Below, in pieces: positions 26,127 to 34,022 of a stretch of DNA of 64,000 bases (within the stretch, counting starts at the first letter, position 1; each line of letters starts with the position of its first letter). Under the pieces are notes generated by a model. The model worked only from the letters and a program-made list of their open reading frames with translations. It did not search any database and had not been told where the DNA came from. Source of the stretch: Halocatena marina (GTDB taxonomy: Archaea > Halobacteriota > Halobacteria > Halobacteriales > Haloarculaceae); contig NZ_CP109785.1 in the NCBI RefSeq assembly GCF_025913575.1, positions 434,001-498,000 on the forward strand, read 5' to 3'. The position numbers and the translations under genes are program-made.

Positions 26127-27508
26127 AGTACCACGACGCTGGTTGCGAGCGACAGCGCGATGGCGACGATCGAGGCAACGAGCGTCGCGAGGAAGTTGAC
26201 AGCCATATTGTCGAGCACTACTCCTTCCATGGTCGCACCGAGAAGGCTGTCGGTGGTCATGCCTGCAATACCAGCAACGACAATAACGCTCACTCCGAGG
26301 GCCGAGAGGTCGAAGAATGCGACAGCGATCCCAGCAACGATTCCGGCCCCGACAACACCAGCGAGTTCTCCTTGCCACGTGACACCGCCGTCGGTGCCCG
26401 GTGGAACGGGTTCCAGCGTAGTGATGAGTCGTGGATTATCGTAGAGTCCACCGATCTCACTCGAAAGCGTATCGCTCATAGCGGCGGCGATTGCTCCGGT
26501 GAATGCGAACAGAAACAGCGTCTCCGGCACTCCGAGGGGATCGCTCGCTGCGCTACCGATAACCGCGACGAGCGCAACAGCCGAGTTTGCGAGGACGTTT
26601 CCGCTCCCTCGTGCGCCCTCGTTGTCTTCTGCAAGCCCACGACTGCGTTTCGTGTCGTAGCGGAACTTGGTTGCCAGACCCCCAACCATGAAAAATGAGA
26701 TCAGAACCGCGAACCACCCATAGCTACCGAGTACGATCGTCAACAGCGAAAGGAGAACCCCCGAGAGCATTCCGGTGACGGATGCGGTTTCGAGCGCGTA
26801 CGAGAGATACCCGAACACGATGGTGATGATGAGCGCACTAATCACCGTCATCGGATCGAGAGAAGGCAGAAGGTCTGCAAACAACCACAGTGCAAACGCA
26901 ACTGTAAGCATCACGAGCGGATCGTCACGATCGAACAACACCGAACGAAGGAGCGCGGCCATCAAGGCACCGCTCGACGCGAGAAAGACGGCAAGCGGGA
27001 CGTCAAACGACTCTCCCGTGACGACTGTCGTCAGCCCTTGTGCTAGCAAGCCAGCGATAAACGCGGCCGTAACGAAAACCGTCACCAGCATGAACGAGTC
27101 GTCTGTCCACTCGGTAGTGAGCTTCTCGGCGAGATTACCGTAGACGAGCAGCAGAACGCTTGCGATGAACACCGCGATCGGCATCCCGAACTGGAGGGTA
27201 ACCACCGTGAGACCAGCAGCAGCGAGACAGAAGCTTGCCAGCCCGTAGAGCCGACCCTCCTCGTAATCACCCGGGAACGCAAAGAGATCGAAGAGCGGAC
27301 CGTGGCTCGTGATCAACGAAAGCAGCGTCACCGCGAGAAACGGGACGCTGACGAGAACCGTCATGGCGTGTGAGTGGCTGAGAATCGACGCGATCGGCAC
27401 GGACTCTACTAGTGACGAGAACCGGTCCAGTTCCACGAATACCGGCACGAGGAGGGCGATTGACCCAACAAAAGCGAATCCTATTGCCCGCCGGACTGTG
27501 GAAGACAC
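26123..27508 (-). CDS. DUF92 (TIGR00297-type) membrane protein
   Basis: The 461-residue protein has about twelve hydrophobic segments. The second half carries the DUF92 signature, including SDTLSSEIG and the glycine-rich MTTDSLLGATMEG near the C-terminus, with KRSRGLAEDNEGARGSGNVLANS before it. Relatives include VTE6/phytyl-phosphate kinase-type proteins, so a lipid or isoprenoid phosphokinase role is conceivable (inference). It is followed by an overlapping acetyltransferase gene. The N-terminal ~200 residues are extra membrane spans. Confidence 0.88.
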   Translation of the reverse strand: MSSTVRRAIGFAFVGSIALLVPVFVELDRFSSLVESVPIASILSHSHAMTVLVSVPFLAVTLLSLITSHGPLFDLFAFPGDYEEGRLYGLASFCLAAAGLTVVTLQFGMPIAVFIASVLLLVYGNLAEKLTTEWTDDSFMLVTVFVTAAFIAGLLAQGLTTVVTGESFDVPLAVFLASSGALMAALLRSVLFDRDDPLVMLTVAFALWLFADLLPSLDPMTVISALIITIVFGYLSYALETASVTGMLSGVLLSLLTIVLGSYGWFAVLISFFMVGGLATKFRYDTKRSRGLAEDNEGARGSGNVLANSAVALVAVIGSAASDPLGVPETLFLFAFTGAIAAAMSDTLSSEIGGLYDNPRLITTLEPVPPGTDGGVTWQGELAGVVGAGIVAGIAVAFFDLSALGVSVIVVAGIAGMTTDSLLGATMEGVVLDNMAVNFLATLVASIVAIALSLATSVVVL

Positions 27509-27620
27509 ACCACTCGCTTTCGCTGTTGGTCACTTAATCCCCTCGGTGCCGCATTCATGTGGCGATGAAGTAACGAATATTTGTTGTCATTTTCAACCAT
27601 CCGGTTCGATCGAGTCAGGC

Positions 27621-27632
27621 CGTGAAGTTTAG
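27621..27632 (+). promoter_or_regulatory. TATA element for the divergent prenyltransferase homologue
   Basis: GTGAAGTTTAGG lies 19-30 bases before the GTG at 27651, within the range of a leaderless archaeal promoter. Confidence 0.35.
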
Positions 27633-27650
27633 GCACCCGGACTGTTCACT

Positions 27651-28265
27651 GTGCATGTGGCACTTTACGACCGATATCTCGCTGCTCGCACGAGATGGAG
27701 TGATGCCGACCTCCCGAAAAACATCGCGCTCGTTATCACTGAACGTGATCTTCTTGAACCCGGGGCGTACGCAACACTCGAGAAGTTCTTTCGGTGGGCG
27801 TTTGAGAGCGACGCAGAGCGAGTCATGGTCTATGTGAGCGTTCTCGACGCTGCTGCTGTTCCGACACTTCAGAGCACGCTGTCGGAAATTGATGCCCCAC
27901 ACGATATTGCTATTCGTGTTCCAAATGACGACGAACGCGTCGATACATCCATACAGATCAGCATCGGACTGGGGGGGAAGTCCGAGTTCGCAAACGCTGT
28001 TCAACGGGTCGCCCGGAGCGTCGAACAGGGCACCGTGTCGTCCGATGAGATCGATGAGACGCATATCGAACAGGAACTCGTCTTTCCAACTGCTCCAGAC
28101 CTCGTCATCAAAACTGGTGCAGAACGCCTATCGGATTTCATGATCTGGCAATCGGTCTATTCAGAGCTCTACTTCACCGACATCAACTGGCGTGATTTCA
28201 GAAAACGCGACTACCTACGCGCAGTACGTGATTTTCAGGAACGACAGCGGCGATACGGAACGTGA
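27651..28265 (+). CDS. Divergent cis-prenyltransferase homologue, probably non-catalytic
   Basis: The 204-residue protein aligns with the neighbouring UppS along its length. The matching segments are SVEQGTVSSDEIDETHIEQEL, the DLVIKTGAERLSDFMIWQS segment (RxGxxRxSxFxxWQ-type) and YSELYFTDINWRDFRKRDYLRA. The catalytic HxxxxxDGNRR motif is replaced by IALVITERDLLE, so the Asp that binds diphosphate is absent. It resembles the non-catalytic subunit of heteromeric cis-prenyltransferases (NgBR/Nus1 type). Starts are GTG 27651 or GTG 27657. It converges with uppS. Confidence 0.75.
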   Translation: MHVALYDRYLAARTRWSDADLPKNIALVITERDLLEPGAYATLEKFFRWAFESDAERVMVYVSVLDAAAVPTLQSTLSEIDAPHDIAIRVPNDDERVDTSIQISIGLGGKSEFANAVQRVARSVEQGTVSSDEIDETHIEQELVFPTAPDLVIKTGAERLSDFMIWQSVYSELYFTDINWRDFRKRDYLRAVRDFQERQRRYGT

Positions 28266-28295
28266 GTATTTGAGGTCGCTAATCACGTCTTGTCG

Positions 28296-29204
28296 TTAGT
28301 CACTCAGGGCTGGATCGTCCTCGACATCGATATCGAGATCGGTGTCGAGGTCGTCGAACTGTCTCCGGAGTCGCGCCCGAAGTCCATCGTCGGCACCCAG
28401 CACTCGAAGCAGTGTGATCGCGCGCTGGACACGGGTTTGGTGCCACGATTCCTGTCGTGATTCGTACGTTCGAATGGCTCGTAGGAGATCAACGCGTCGA
28501 AACTCTGGCCAGTAGGGCGTACAGAAAAACACGGCAGCTTCGTTGCCGTTAGCGTGCCACGGCAGGAAGTTGCTCGTTCGCTCGTCACCACCGGTTCGGA
28601 TGATGAGATCGACAGCGCGACCGGAGTGTGAGTACAGTCGGCGTTCGATCTCGTCGACGTCGATCTCGTCCGGTGAGAGCGTGCCGCGTTCGACGGCGCG
28701 GGCGGTATCACGGGCCGCATCGAGCAACTCTGCGCGCCCGCCGTACGCGAGCGCGATGTTTAGATTCAAGTTGTCGTATTCTGCTGTCTTCGATTCGGCG
28801 TAGTTGATCGCCTCGCGGACGCGTTCGGGAAGCCGCTCTGTCTGACCGATCGCGTGAATGTGTACCTCTTTGTCGTGGATCTCTGGCTCGTCAGCAAACG
28901 TTCTGAGTTTGGATTCGATGAGATCAAACAGCTCCTCGCGTTGCTCCGGCGGTCGGTTGAAGTTCTCGGTCGAGAAGGTATAGAGTGTGAGCTCCTCGAT
29001 GCCGAGGTCGGCGCACCATTCGAGCACTGACTCTGTTGTTTTCGCACCGTCACGGTAGCCGACCGCTGTTCCCTTGTCACGCGCGTCCGCGTAGCGACGG
29101 TTCCCATCCTGAATAACTGCTACGTGAGTCGGAACGCCGGAAAATTCTTGTTCGAGATTTCGCTCATAGAGGTCGAGCGCCCACCGACGGACCCGTTGTA
29201 GCAT
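28296..29204 (-). CDS. uppS: cis-prenyltransferase (undecaprenyl-diphosphate synthase family)
   Basis: The 302-residue enzyme condenses isopentenyl diphosphate onto an allylic primer to give the polyprenyl chain carrying glycans. Motifs are HVAVIQDGNRRYA (catalytic Asp), TLYTFSTENFNRP, LNIALAYGGRAEL and DLIIRTGGDERTSNFLPWH (RTGGE/DxRxSNF). The C-terminus has an extended acidic tail (DTDLDIDVEDDP). In haloarchaea the product feeds dolichol-type carriers for N-glycosylation. Convergent with the non-catalytic homologue, 30 bases apart. Confidence 0.94.
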   Translation of the reverse strand: MLQRVRRWALDLYERNLEQEFSGVPTHVAVIQDGNRRYADARDKGTAVGYRDGAKTTESVLEWCADLGIEELTLYTFSTENFNRPPEQREELFDLIESKLRTFADEPEIHDKEVHIHAIGQTERLPERVREAINYAESKTAEYDNLNLNIALAYGGRAELLDAARDTARAVERGTLSPDEIDVDEIERRLYSHSGRAVDLIIRTGGDERTSNFLPWHANGNEAAVFFCTPYWPEFRRVDLLRAIRTYESRQESWHQTRVQRAITLLRVLGADDGLRARLRRQFDDLDTDLDIDVEDDPALSD

Positions 29205-29268
29205 ATCGAGCAGGAATCCTGCCGACCCTATGAGTCTTATGCCCTACCGGCACGCGTCACCCAGAGGA

Positions 29269-29276
29269 TTTTAATA
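29269..29276 (+). promoter_or_regulatory. TATA element for the cold-shock gene pair
   Basis: TTTTAATA lies 26-33 bases before ATG 29302, matching a leaderless archaeal promoter. There is no second promoter between the two csp genes. Confidence 0.5.
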
Positions 29277-29301
29277 GTGGCGTCTCCTTCAGTAATACGC
29301 A

Positions 29302-29496
29302 ATGGCGACCGGTACGGTTGATTTCTTCAACGACACTGGCGGTTACGGTTTCATCGATACTGACGAGTCCGACGAGGACGTATTCTTCCACATGGAAGAC
29401 GTCGGCGGCCCTGATCTAGAAGAAGGTCAGGAAGTCGAATTTGAAATCGTTAAGGCTGACAAGGGCCCGCGGGCCAAAAATCTGACGAGGCTCTAA
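29302..29496 (+). CDS. cspA: Cold-shock protein, copy 1
   Basis: The 64-residue protein is a single cold-shock domain: GTVDFFNDTGGYGFIDT contains RNP1 (GYGFI), DVFFHMED is RNP2, and the rest is the acidic beta barrel. It binds single-stranded RNA/DNA. It is acidic, as usual in haloarchaea. Copy 2 starts two bases after this stop and differs at five of 64 residues. A TATA element at 29269 serves the pair. Confidence 0.96.
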   Translation: MATGTVDFFNDTGGYGFIDTDESDEDVFFHMEDVGGPDLEEGQEVEFEIVKADKGPRAKNLTRL

Positions 29497-29498
29497 TC

Positions 29499-29693
29499 AT
29501 GGCGAAAGGTACGGTTGATTTCTTCAATGACACTGGCGGTTACGGTTTCATCGACACCGAAGAGTCCGACGAGGACGTATTCTTCCACATGGAAGACATC
29601 GGTGGTCCCGATCTAGAAGAAGGTCAGGAAGTCGAATTTGAAATCGTTAAGGCTGACAAGGGCCCACGGGCATCCGATCTTACCCGATTGTAG
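29499..29693 (+). CDS. cspA: Cold-shock protein, copy 2
   Basis: The 64-residue protein is nearly identical to copy 1 (Lys for Thr at 3, Glu for Asp at 21, Ile for Val at 34, Ser-Asp for Lys-Asn near the end). The DNA is also almost identical across both genes, so the duplication is recent or homogenised by gene conversion. With a two-base gap and no own promoter it is co-transcribed with copy 1. Same RNP1 and RNP2 motifs. Confidence 0.96.
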   Translation: MAKGTVDFFNDTGGYGFIDTEESDEDVFFHMEDIGGPDLEEGQEVEFEIVKADKGPRASDLTRL

Positions 29694-29806
29694 CTCAACT
29701 CTTGTTCAAGATATTTTCTTTGAGTAGCCCCAAGTAGCGGCGGCTCGGAGCAGTTGTCTAGAAGATCGACCGTGAGACGTATATCGGTCTGTGTCCGAGC
29801 ATCGGC

Positions 29807-30217
29807 ATGGATACGATGGATTCGAATGTTCTCGATGAGAATCTCTTCGAGCGGACGAAGGCGTTGCTCGAACCCGGCGATATCGAACTGAACGGCGTTA
29901 TTGTCCACACGGATGTCGGAAACGATCAGGAAGCACAGCTTCACCAGACCACGCTCGATATCGGTGAAATCATCGCAACCCACGCCGACAAGGGCGAGAC
30001 GTACGTTTTCTCTGGAAACGACGATCCCGAGTTTGGACTGAACCAGCATCAAGGACTCACGATCGCGGGCGATGAATTCGTCTGGGAATGCCAACAGCTA
30101 CTCCGCGACGGAACCTTCAAAGTCGTGTTCTACTACGAGAGCAACGCCGATCAGGAAGCGATCGTCCGCGATATCGAAGCCGAAGACGTGCGGGTAACGA
30201 GCGTCGAAGGCGACTGA
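29807..30217 (+). CDS. Haloarchaeal conserved hypothetical protein
   Basis: A 136-residue acidic protein with LFERTKALLEPGDIELNG, VHTDVGNDQEAQLHQTT and VVFYYESNADQEAI segments; it looks soluble and single-domain. It resembles a haloarchaea-wide family (DUF5778-like, from memory and not confirmed). No catalytic motif is visible. It is followed by two further small genes in the same direction. Confidence 0.7.
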   Translation: MDTMDSNVLDENLFERTKALLEPGDIELNGVIVHTDVGNDQEAQLHQTTLDIGEIIATHADKGETYVFSGNDDPEFGLNQHQGLTIAGDEFVWECQQLLRDGTFKVVFYYESNADQEAIVRDIEAEDVRVTSVEGD

Positions 30218-30375
30218 CACTAACGAGACTGAAACTCGCTACTACTGGGGGATGGTTCGAGCAGTGTGGCACACGCCGAACCAATCAGTTCCAATATAAT
30301 TTCACCCTGCTCGATACTCGAATTCCCCGGTACGAAGACCGAAGTGATTTTGCGCCAGACTGCTAAATCAGCGGT

Positions 30376-30786
30376 ATGCAAAGTAGTGGGAACAGCGACA
30401 TGACGCTCGCGTTTGAGCTTGAAGCGTTGAAACAGCTCGCAGAACCGGATACGGTGTTCACGAATACCAGACAGTGGAGCTCGTACGTCGGTGTCGTTTC
30501 GGAGAAACCAACCTATGTTGTGACGAATTTCACGCGAAAGAAACGCATCAGACAAGATTTTTTCTCTGGGCCCCGCGGCAAACAAGAGAGTCTCACGAAC
30601 GTCAAACAGCAGTTCGATACCAACCGACACGTGTTCATCGGAACAACCGACGAGGACGAGGCCCTCGCCGAGGAAACCGGTTGGGAATATCTCGATATCG
30701 AGGACGCCGCCGAAGCTGCTGAGTGGGAACTCGGCGAGCCAAAGCCACAAACAACAAACAGATCAGAGCGCGACGACTGGCCGTAA
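30376..30786 (+). CDS. Haloarchaeal conserved hypothetical (DUF7124-like)
   Basis: A 136-residue protein with TLAFELEALKQLAEPD, WSSYVGVVSEKPTYVVTNF, RKKRIRQDFFSGPRGKQES and a DAAEAAEW stretch with an acidic end. The central part with several Arg/Lys next to Phe/Gly suggests nucleic-acid or cofactor contact, but no motif proves it. ATG 30400 is an alternative start. I believe it belongs to a haloarchaeal DUF, from memory. The next gene starts 25 bases downstream. Confidence 0.7.
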   Translation: MQSSGNSDMTLAFELEALKQLAEPDTVFTNTRQWSSYVGVVSEKPTYVVTNFTRKKRIRQDFFSGPRGKQESLTNVKQQFDTNRHVFIGTTDEDEALAEETGWEYLDIEDAAEAAEWELGEPKPQTTNRSERDDWP

Positions 30787-30811
30787 CAATCGCCGATCAC
30801 GAGAGTAATAA

Positions 30812-31696
30812 ATGTCACTTGATATCGGTGATGCGTTGAGAAAGGGTTTGGATCGGTCGACAGAACGTAACGGCGCGATTCTGTTTGCATTGCTTTTTGT
30901 ACTACAAGCAGTGAGCACAGTAGCGAGCCAATCAGCACTCTCTCGTCTTCTTCCTCGGCTTATCCAGAGGATGCAGGAAGCCGCACCGGAACCGATTCCA
31001 CCAGAAGTTACTCAGGCGATGGAACGTACGCCCCCGCTCGCGGTGCCGATTCCAGTCGAGGCGGCGGTTGCGCTCATTCTTGTGATAATGATCTTCGAAC
31101 AGGCTGTGCTGGTAATCTCCGATCGGACGTTTATCAGCGATACAACCGAGCGGCTGCACGAACCAAAACGGTGGCTTGGATGGGCAACGGTGTCGAGTAT
31201 TGGGGCTGTGATTTTCATCTATGCGTTGACTTTCCTTCTGTTTGTTCCGGCATGGATCGTCTCTTTTGTCAGTCTACCACTCGCCATATTTCTGGGACTG
31301 ATTGCGGCTGTCATCGGTCTCTTTCTCGGACTCTCGTTTTTCTTTTTCAGACAGGAGATCGCTGCCGAGGATATCGGGCCCGTCGAAGCGCTGACCGACA
31401 GTTGGTCGCTCGTGAAAGGTGACCGGTTCGAGGTATTCGGTCTTATCATCCTGCTCTCATTCATTACGTTCGTTGTCAACTTCATCAGTGGTCTTCTCTT
31501 CGGATTGTTCGGGCGTGTTCCGGAAGCGGTAGGCACAATTGTCATTACTTCAGCACTGTTCGTATTTAGCAGCGCAGTCGCTGCACAAGCCTACCGGCAG
31601 CTCCGAGCGGCAAAACGCAACGAGGGTTCGACGGAGGCGGACGACAGCACCGATGACTTGGACCCGAATAACGAATGGAACGACCCACCGCTGTAA
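30812..31696 (+). CDS. Multi-pass membrane protein
   Basis: A 294-residue protein with an amphipathic N-terminus (MSLDIGDALRKGLDRS) and about six membrane segments (for example VEAAVALILVIMIFEQAVLVI, read in short stretches, and IALLSFITFVVNFISG). The C-terminal 25 residues are hydrophilic and acidic (EADDSTDDLDPN). It resembles the haloarchaeal DUF7847/glycerophosphoryl-type membrane family only loosely. No catalytic residues are seen. It probably forms a unit with the preceding gene. Confidence 0.7.
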   Translation: MSLDIGDALRKGLDRSTERNGAILFALLFVLQAVSTVASQSALSRLLPRLIQRMQEAAPEPIPPEVTQAMERTPPLAVPIPVEAAVALILVIMIFEQAVLVISDRTFISDTTERLHEPKRWLGWATVSSIGAVIFIYALTFLLFVPAWIVSFVSLPLAIFLGLIAAVIGLFLGLSFFFFRQEIAAEDIGPVEALTDSWSLVKGDRFEVFGLIILLSFITFVVNFISGLLFGLFGRVPEAVGTIVITSALFVFSSAVAAQAYRQLRAAKRNEGSTEADDSTDDLDPNNEWNDPPL

Positions 31697-31755
31697 CAAC
31701 GATTTTGTCGACTCCCTTCATAGCTACCCTTGTGACAGATCACACGGACGCAGAC

Positions 31756-31929
31756 ATGAACATCGATGTCGAAGTTGAAGTCGAAGTTAACGGAAACGAA
31801 CTCGAAATAGAAGTCGGCGATATACGGACTGCAGAAGCCGAACTCGAAGTCGACGGACTCGAAATAGAAGTTGAGATCGAAATCGAACGGAATGCAAACG
31901 AGGAGGACGAAGACGAAGAAGACGAGTGA
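31756..31929 (+). CDS. Acidic Val/Glu-repeat microprotein
   Basis: A 57-residue protein made of alternating hydrophobic and acidic residues (DVEVEVEVNGNELEIEV, ELEVDGLEIEVEIEIE) ending in a poly-acidic tail. The alternation predicts beta strands with one charged face. GTG 31732 is another possible start. Such short EV-rich proteins occur in haloarchaea; function unknown. Confidence 0.5.
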   Translation: MNIDVEVEVEVNGNELEIEVGDIRTAEAELEVDGLEIEVEIEIERNANEEDEDEEDE

Positions 31930-31968
31930 GAACACGATACTTAACCGTCGGGTCGTCGTAGCGAGACT

Positions 31969-32499
31969 ATGGCAGAACCGCGCGTTCCGGGGGAGCAAAC
32001 GTCCGAGCTCGCGCTACCGTGTGGTGAATCGATTGCGTACCACGAACTCGATATGGGGTTGCGCGAACTCGAATGTTCGTGCGGGGACTCTCACGCGGTC
32101 GTAATGGATATGCATCCTTTGAGTCGGTTTGTTCCCGAGGATCTCGTGTCCATTCTGGACCACGTCGTCGATACGACCGATGGACTCCCGTTTGGAACGA
32201 TGCACGTCATGGGAATGGTCCTTGAGGAGTATCCCGATCAGGTCGTGAGCGCGGACGCAAGCGACGACGGGACGGTTGGCTTCTCACTTGTTTGGATGGC
32301 GGGCTTCAGTGCCCGACGCCTCCATGAAATCGTTGTCGAACTCATTGTCGAACTCATGGAGCACGCCGTCAGCCACGCTGATAACGATCACGCGATGGAT
32401 GACTTCGAAGCTCAGATGCTCGAATTCGATGTTTCTGAGTTCGTCGAAGAGTACCGCACAAAACGGGATTTCGAAGACGAGTACGATACACCGGCGTAA
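31969..32499 (+). CDS. Haloarchaeal conserved protein (DUF5815-like)
   Basis: A 176-residue acidic protein with an early LPCGESIAYHELDMGLRELECSC segment (Cys pair CSCGDSHAVVMDMH), a helical middle (VEDLVSILDHVVDTT region) and a C-terminal helix-rich part (HEIVVELIVELMEHAVSHAD). The Cys and His residues suggest metal binding. I recall this as a haloarchaea-wide family of unknown function (DUF5815), not confirmed. Confidence 0.7.
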   Translation: MAEPRVPGEQTSELALPCGESIAYHELDMGLRELECSCGDSHAVVMDMHPLSRFVPEDLVSILDHVVDTTDGLPFGTMHVMGMVLEEYPDQVVSADASDDGTVGFSLVWMAGFSARRLHEIVVELIVELMEHAVSHADNDHAMDDFEAQMLEFDVSEFVEEYRTKRDFEDEYDTPA

Positions 32500-32731
32500 C
32501 GTCCCTCGCTCTCCGGTGTCGCCTCAGACGGCTCATTCACGGTGATCTCTGAGCGCTCCTAGCGGAACGTATTTTACCGTCATCTGTCACAGTAACTCTA
32601 TTCATCAGATTGATCAAAGCACCCTAGTTGATATATCAGCACATTATCGACACAGACCATACACAGACGTCCCTTATCACTATTTTAATCACATCAGAAA
32701 ATATATTCGATCAAAACGTACACTATGTGGT

Positions 32732-33907
32732 ATGGTGTCCTCCGATACCTCTTCTTTACGGACGCGCCGCTCGGTCCTCGCTGCATGCGGTACTGCCATG
32801 CTTGCTGGCTGTTCGGACATCTTAGCGCCCGATTCACCCCCACCGTCCATCGAATGCACGCACACGACGTACGATTGGCCCATGTACGGCTACGATGCCG
32901 CCCGCACGAGCCACGTGCGTTCTCACGATTTGCCGGTAGCTGCAGAGGCTTCTCGATTTTCCCAGACTGGTACGCACACGGGTGGTGGAAGCGCTGATGC
33001 ACCACCGGTTGTCCACGATGGAGTCGCCTACATCGCAGGCAGTGTACGGATTGAAGCCCGTGACATTGAGACGGGTGCGCGTTTGTGGGAGAGTGAACCA
33101 GAGGATGGCATCGAGACCAGTCCGGTGCTCGCTTGTGGAACTGTCTATGTGAGTACAGTCAACGAAACGCTCGCGTTTGACCCCGAGGATGGGACCGAAC
33201 TGTGGCGAGCAGACGTTGGGACACACTTCGGCGTGTCTTCCTCTCCCGTCGCGGTCGGTGACACTGTTTATGTCGTTGGGGTGGGAGTCACCGCCCTCGA
33301 CGCCGAGACGGGAACGAAACGCTGGCACGCACAAATCGAACACAGTGCGCTCGGGATTGCTATTGGTGACCACATCTACGTCGGTGCAGGGAGCAACGGC
33401 AGCGGTGAAGTGGCTGCTTTCACGCGCGACGGTGATGATCTGTGGCGCACAACTGCAGCCGGGCAGGTCTACAGCGCCACATCGGTCGTTGGTGACACGG
33501 TCTATGCGATCTCGAAGACAGGAGTGCTGACGGCACTTGCTGTAGCCGACGGGAGTGTTCGTTGGGAGGCGAGCGTCGAACACGGCATCAATGAGCCACC
33601 GGCAGTAGCCAACGGGCGTATTGTCGTTTCGGCAGGCAACGAAAAGCGGACGATGGCCTTCAACGCGGCGACTGGCAACCGCTTGTGGACGTTTGAAACG
33701 GGCGTCAGCACTGGTGCACCGGTCATCACTGGTGATCGGGTGCTCGCCACGGGGGCGAACACTGGTATCCACGTTCTCGACGTCGGAACCGGTAACCGTG
33801 TTCATCATTGGCCTATTGAAAACGTGGGCTCTCAGCCGGTGATTGCTGGTCGTCGACTGTTCTATCGGGGCTGGGACGTTTCGGACGTGTTCGTGATCGA
33901 GCCATAA
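32732..33907 (+). CDS. Tat-exported PQQ-like beta-propeller lipoprotein
   Basis: The 391-residue protein begins SLRTRRSVLAACGTAMLAGCS, a twin-arginine signal with a lipobox (LAGC) placing the mature N-terminus at Cys. Then come repeated beta-propeller blades with WE/LWR tryptophans: GARLWESEPEDG, DGTELWRADVG, GTKRWHAQI, DDLWRTTAAG, GSVRWEASVEHG and GNRLWTFETG. These PQQ-binding-like repeats form an eight-bladed propeller used as an enzyme or scaffold. No quinone-ligand set is certain, so an envelope-anchored structural or binding role is as likely as dehydrogenase activity. Confidence 0.85.
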   Translation: MVSSDTSSLRTRRSVLAACGTAMLAGCSDILAPDSPPPSIECTHTTYDWPMYGYDAARTSHVRSHDLPVAAEASRFSQTGTHTGGGSADAPPVVHDGVAYIAGSVRIEARDIETGARLWESEPEDGIETSPVLACGTVYVSTVNETLAFDPEDGTELWRADVGTHFGVSSSPVAVGDTVYVVGVGVTALDAETGTKRWHAQIEHSALGIAIGDHIYVGAGSNGSGEVAAFTRDGDDLWRTTAAGQVYSATSVVGDTVYAISKTGVLTALAVADGSVRWEASVEHGINEPPAVANGRIVVSAGNEKRTMAFNAATGNRLWTFETGVSTGAPVITGDRVLATGANTGIHVLDVGTGNRVHHWPIENVGSQPVIAGRRLFYRGWDVSDVFVIEP

Positions 33908-34022
33908 CCGACCGATCCGCTCGTTCATCGCTCGCCAACCGCCCGATAGAGACCTCCGAGGAACGTTGTAAAGAGCCTAGCAGAACCGAACAGTTATTCC
34001 ATTGTCACCGGTTGCCTACGGT

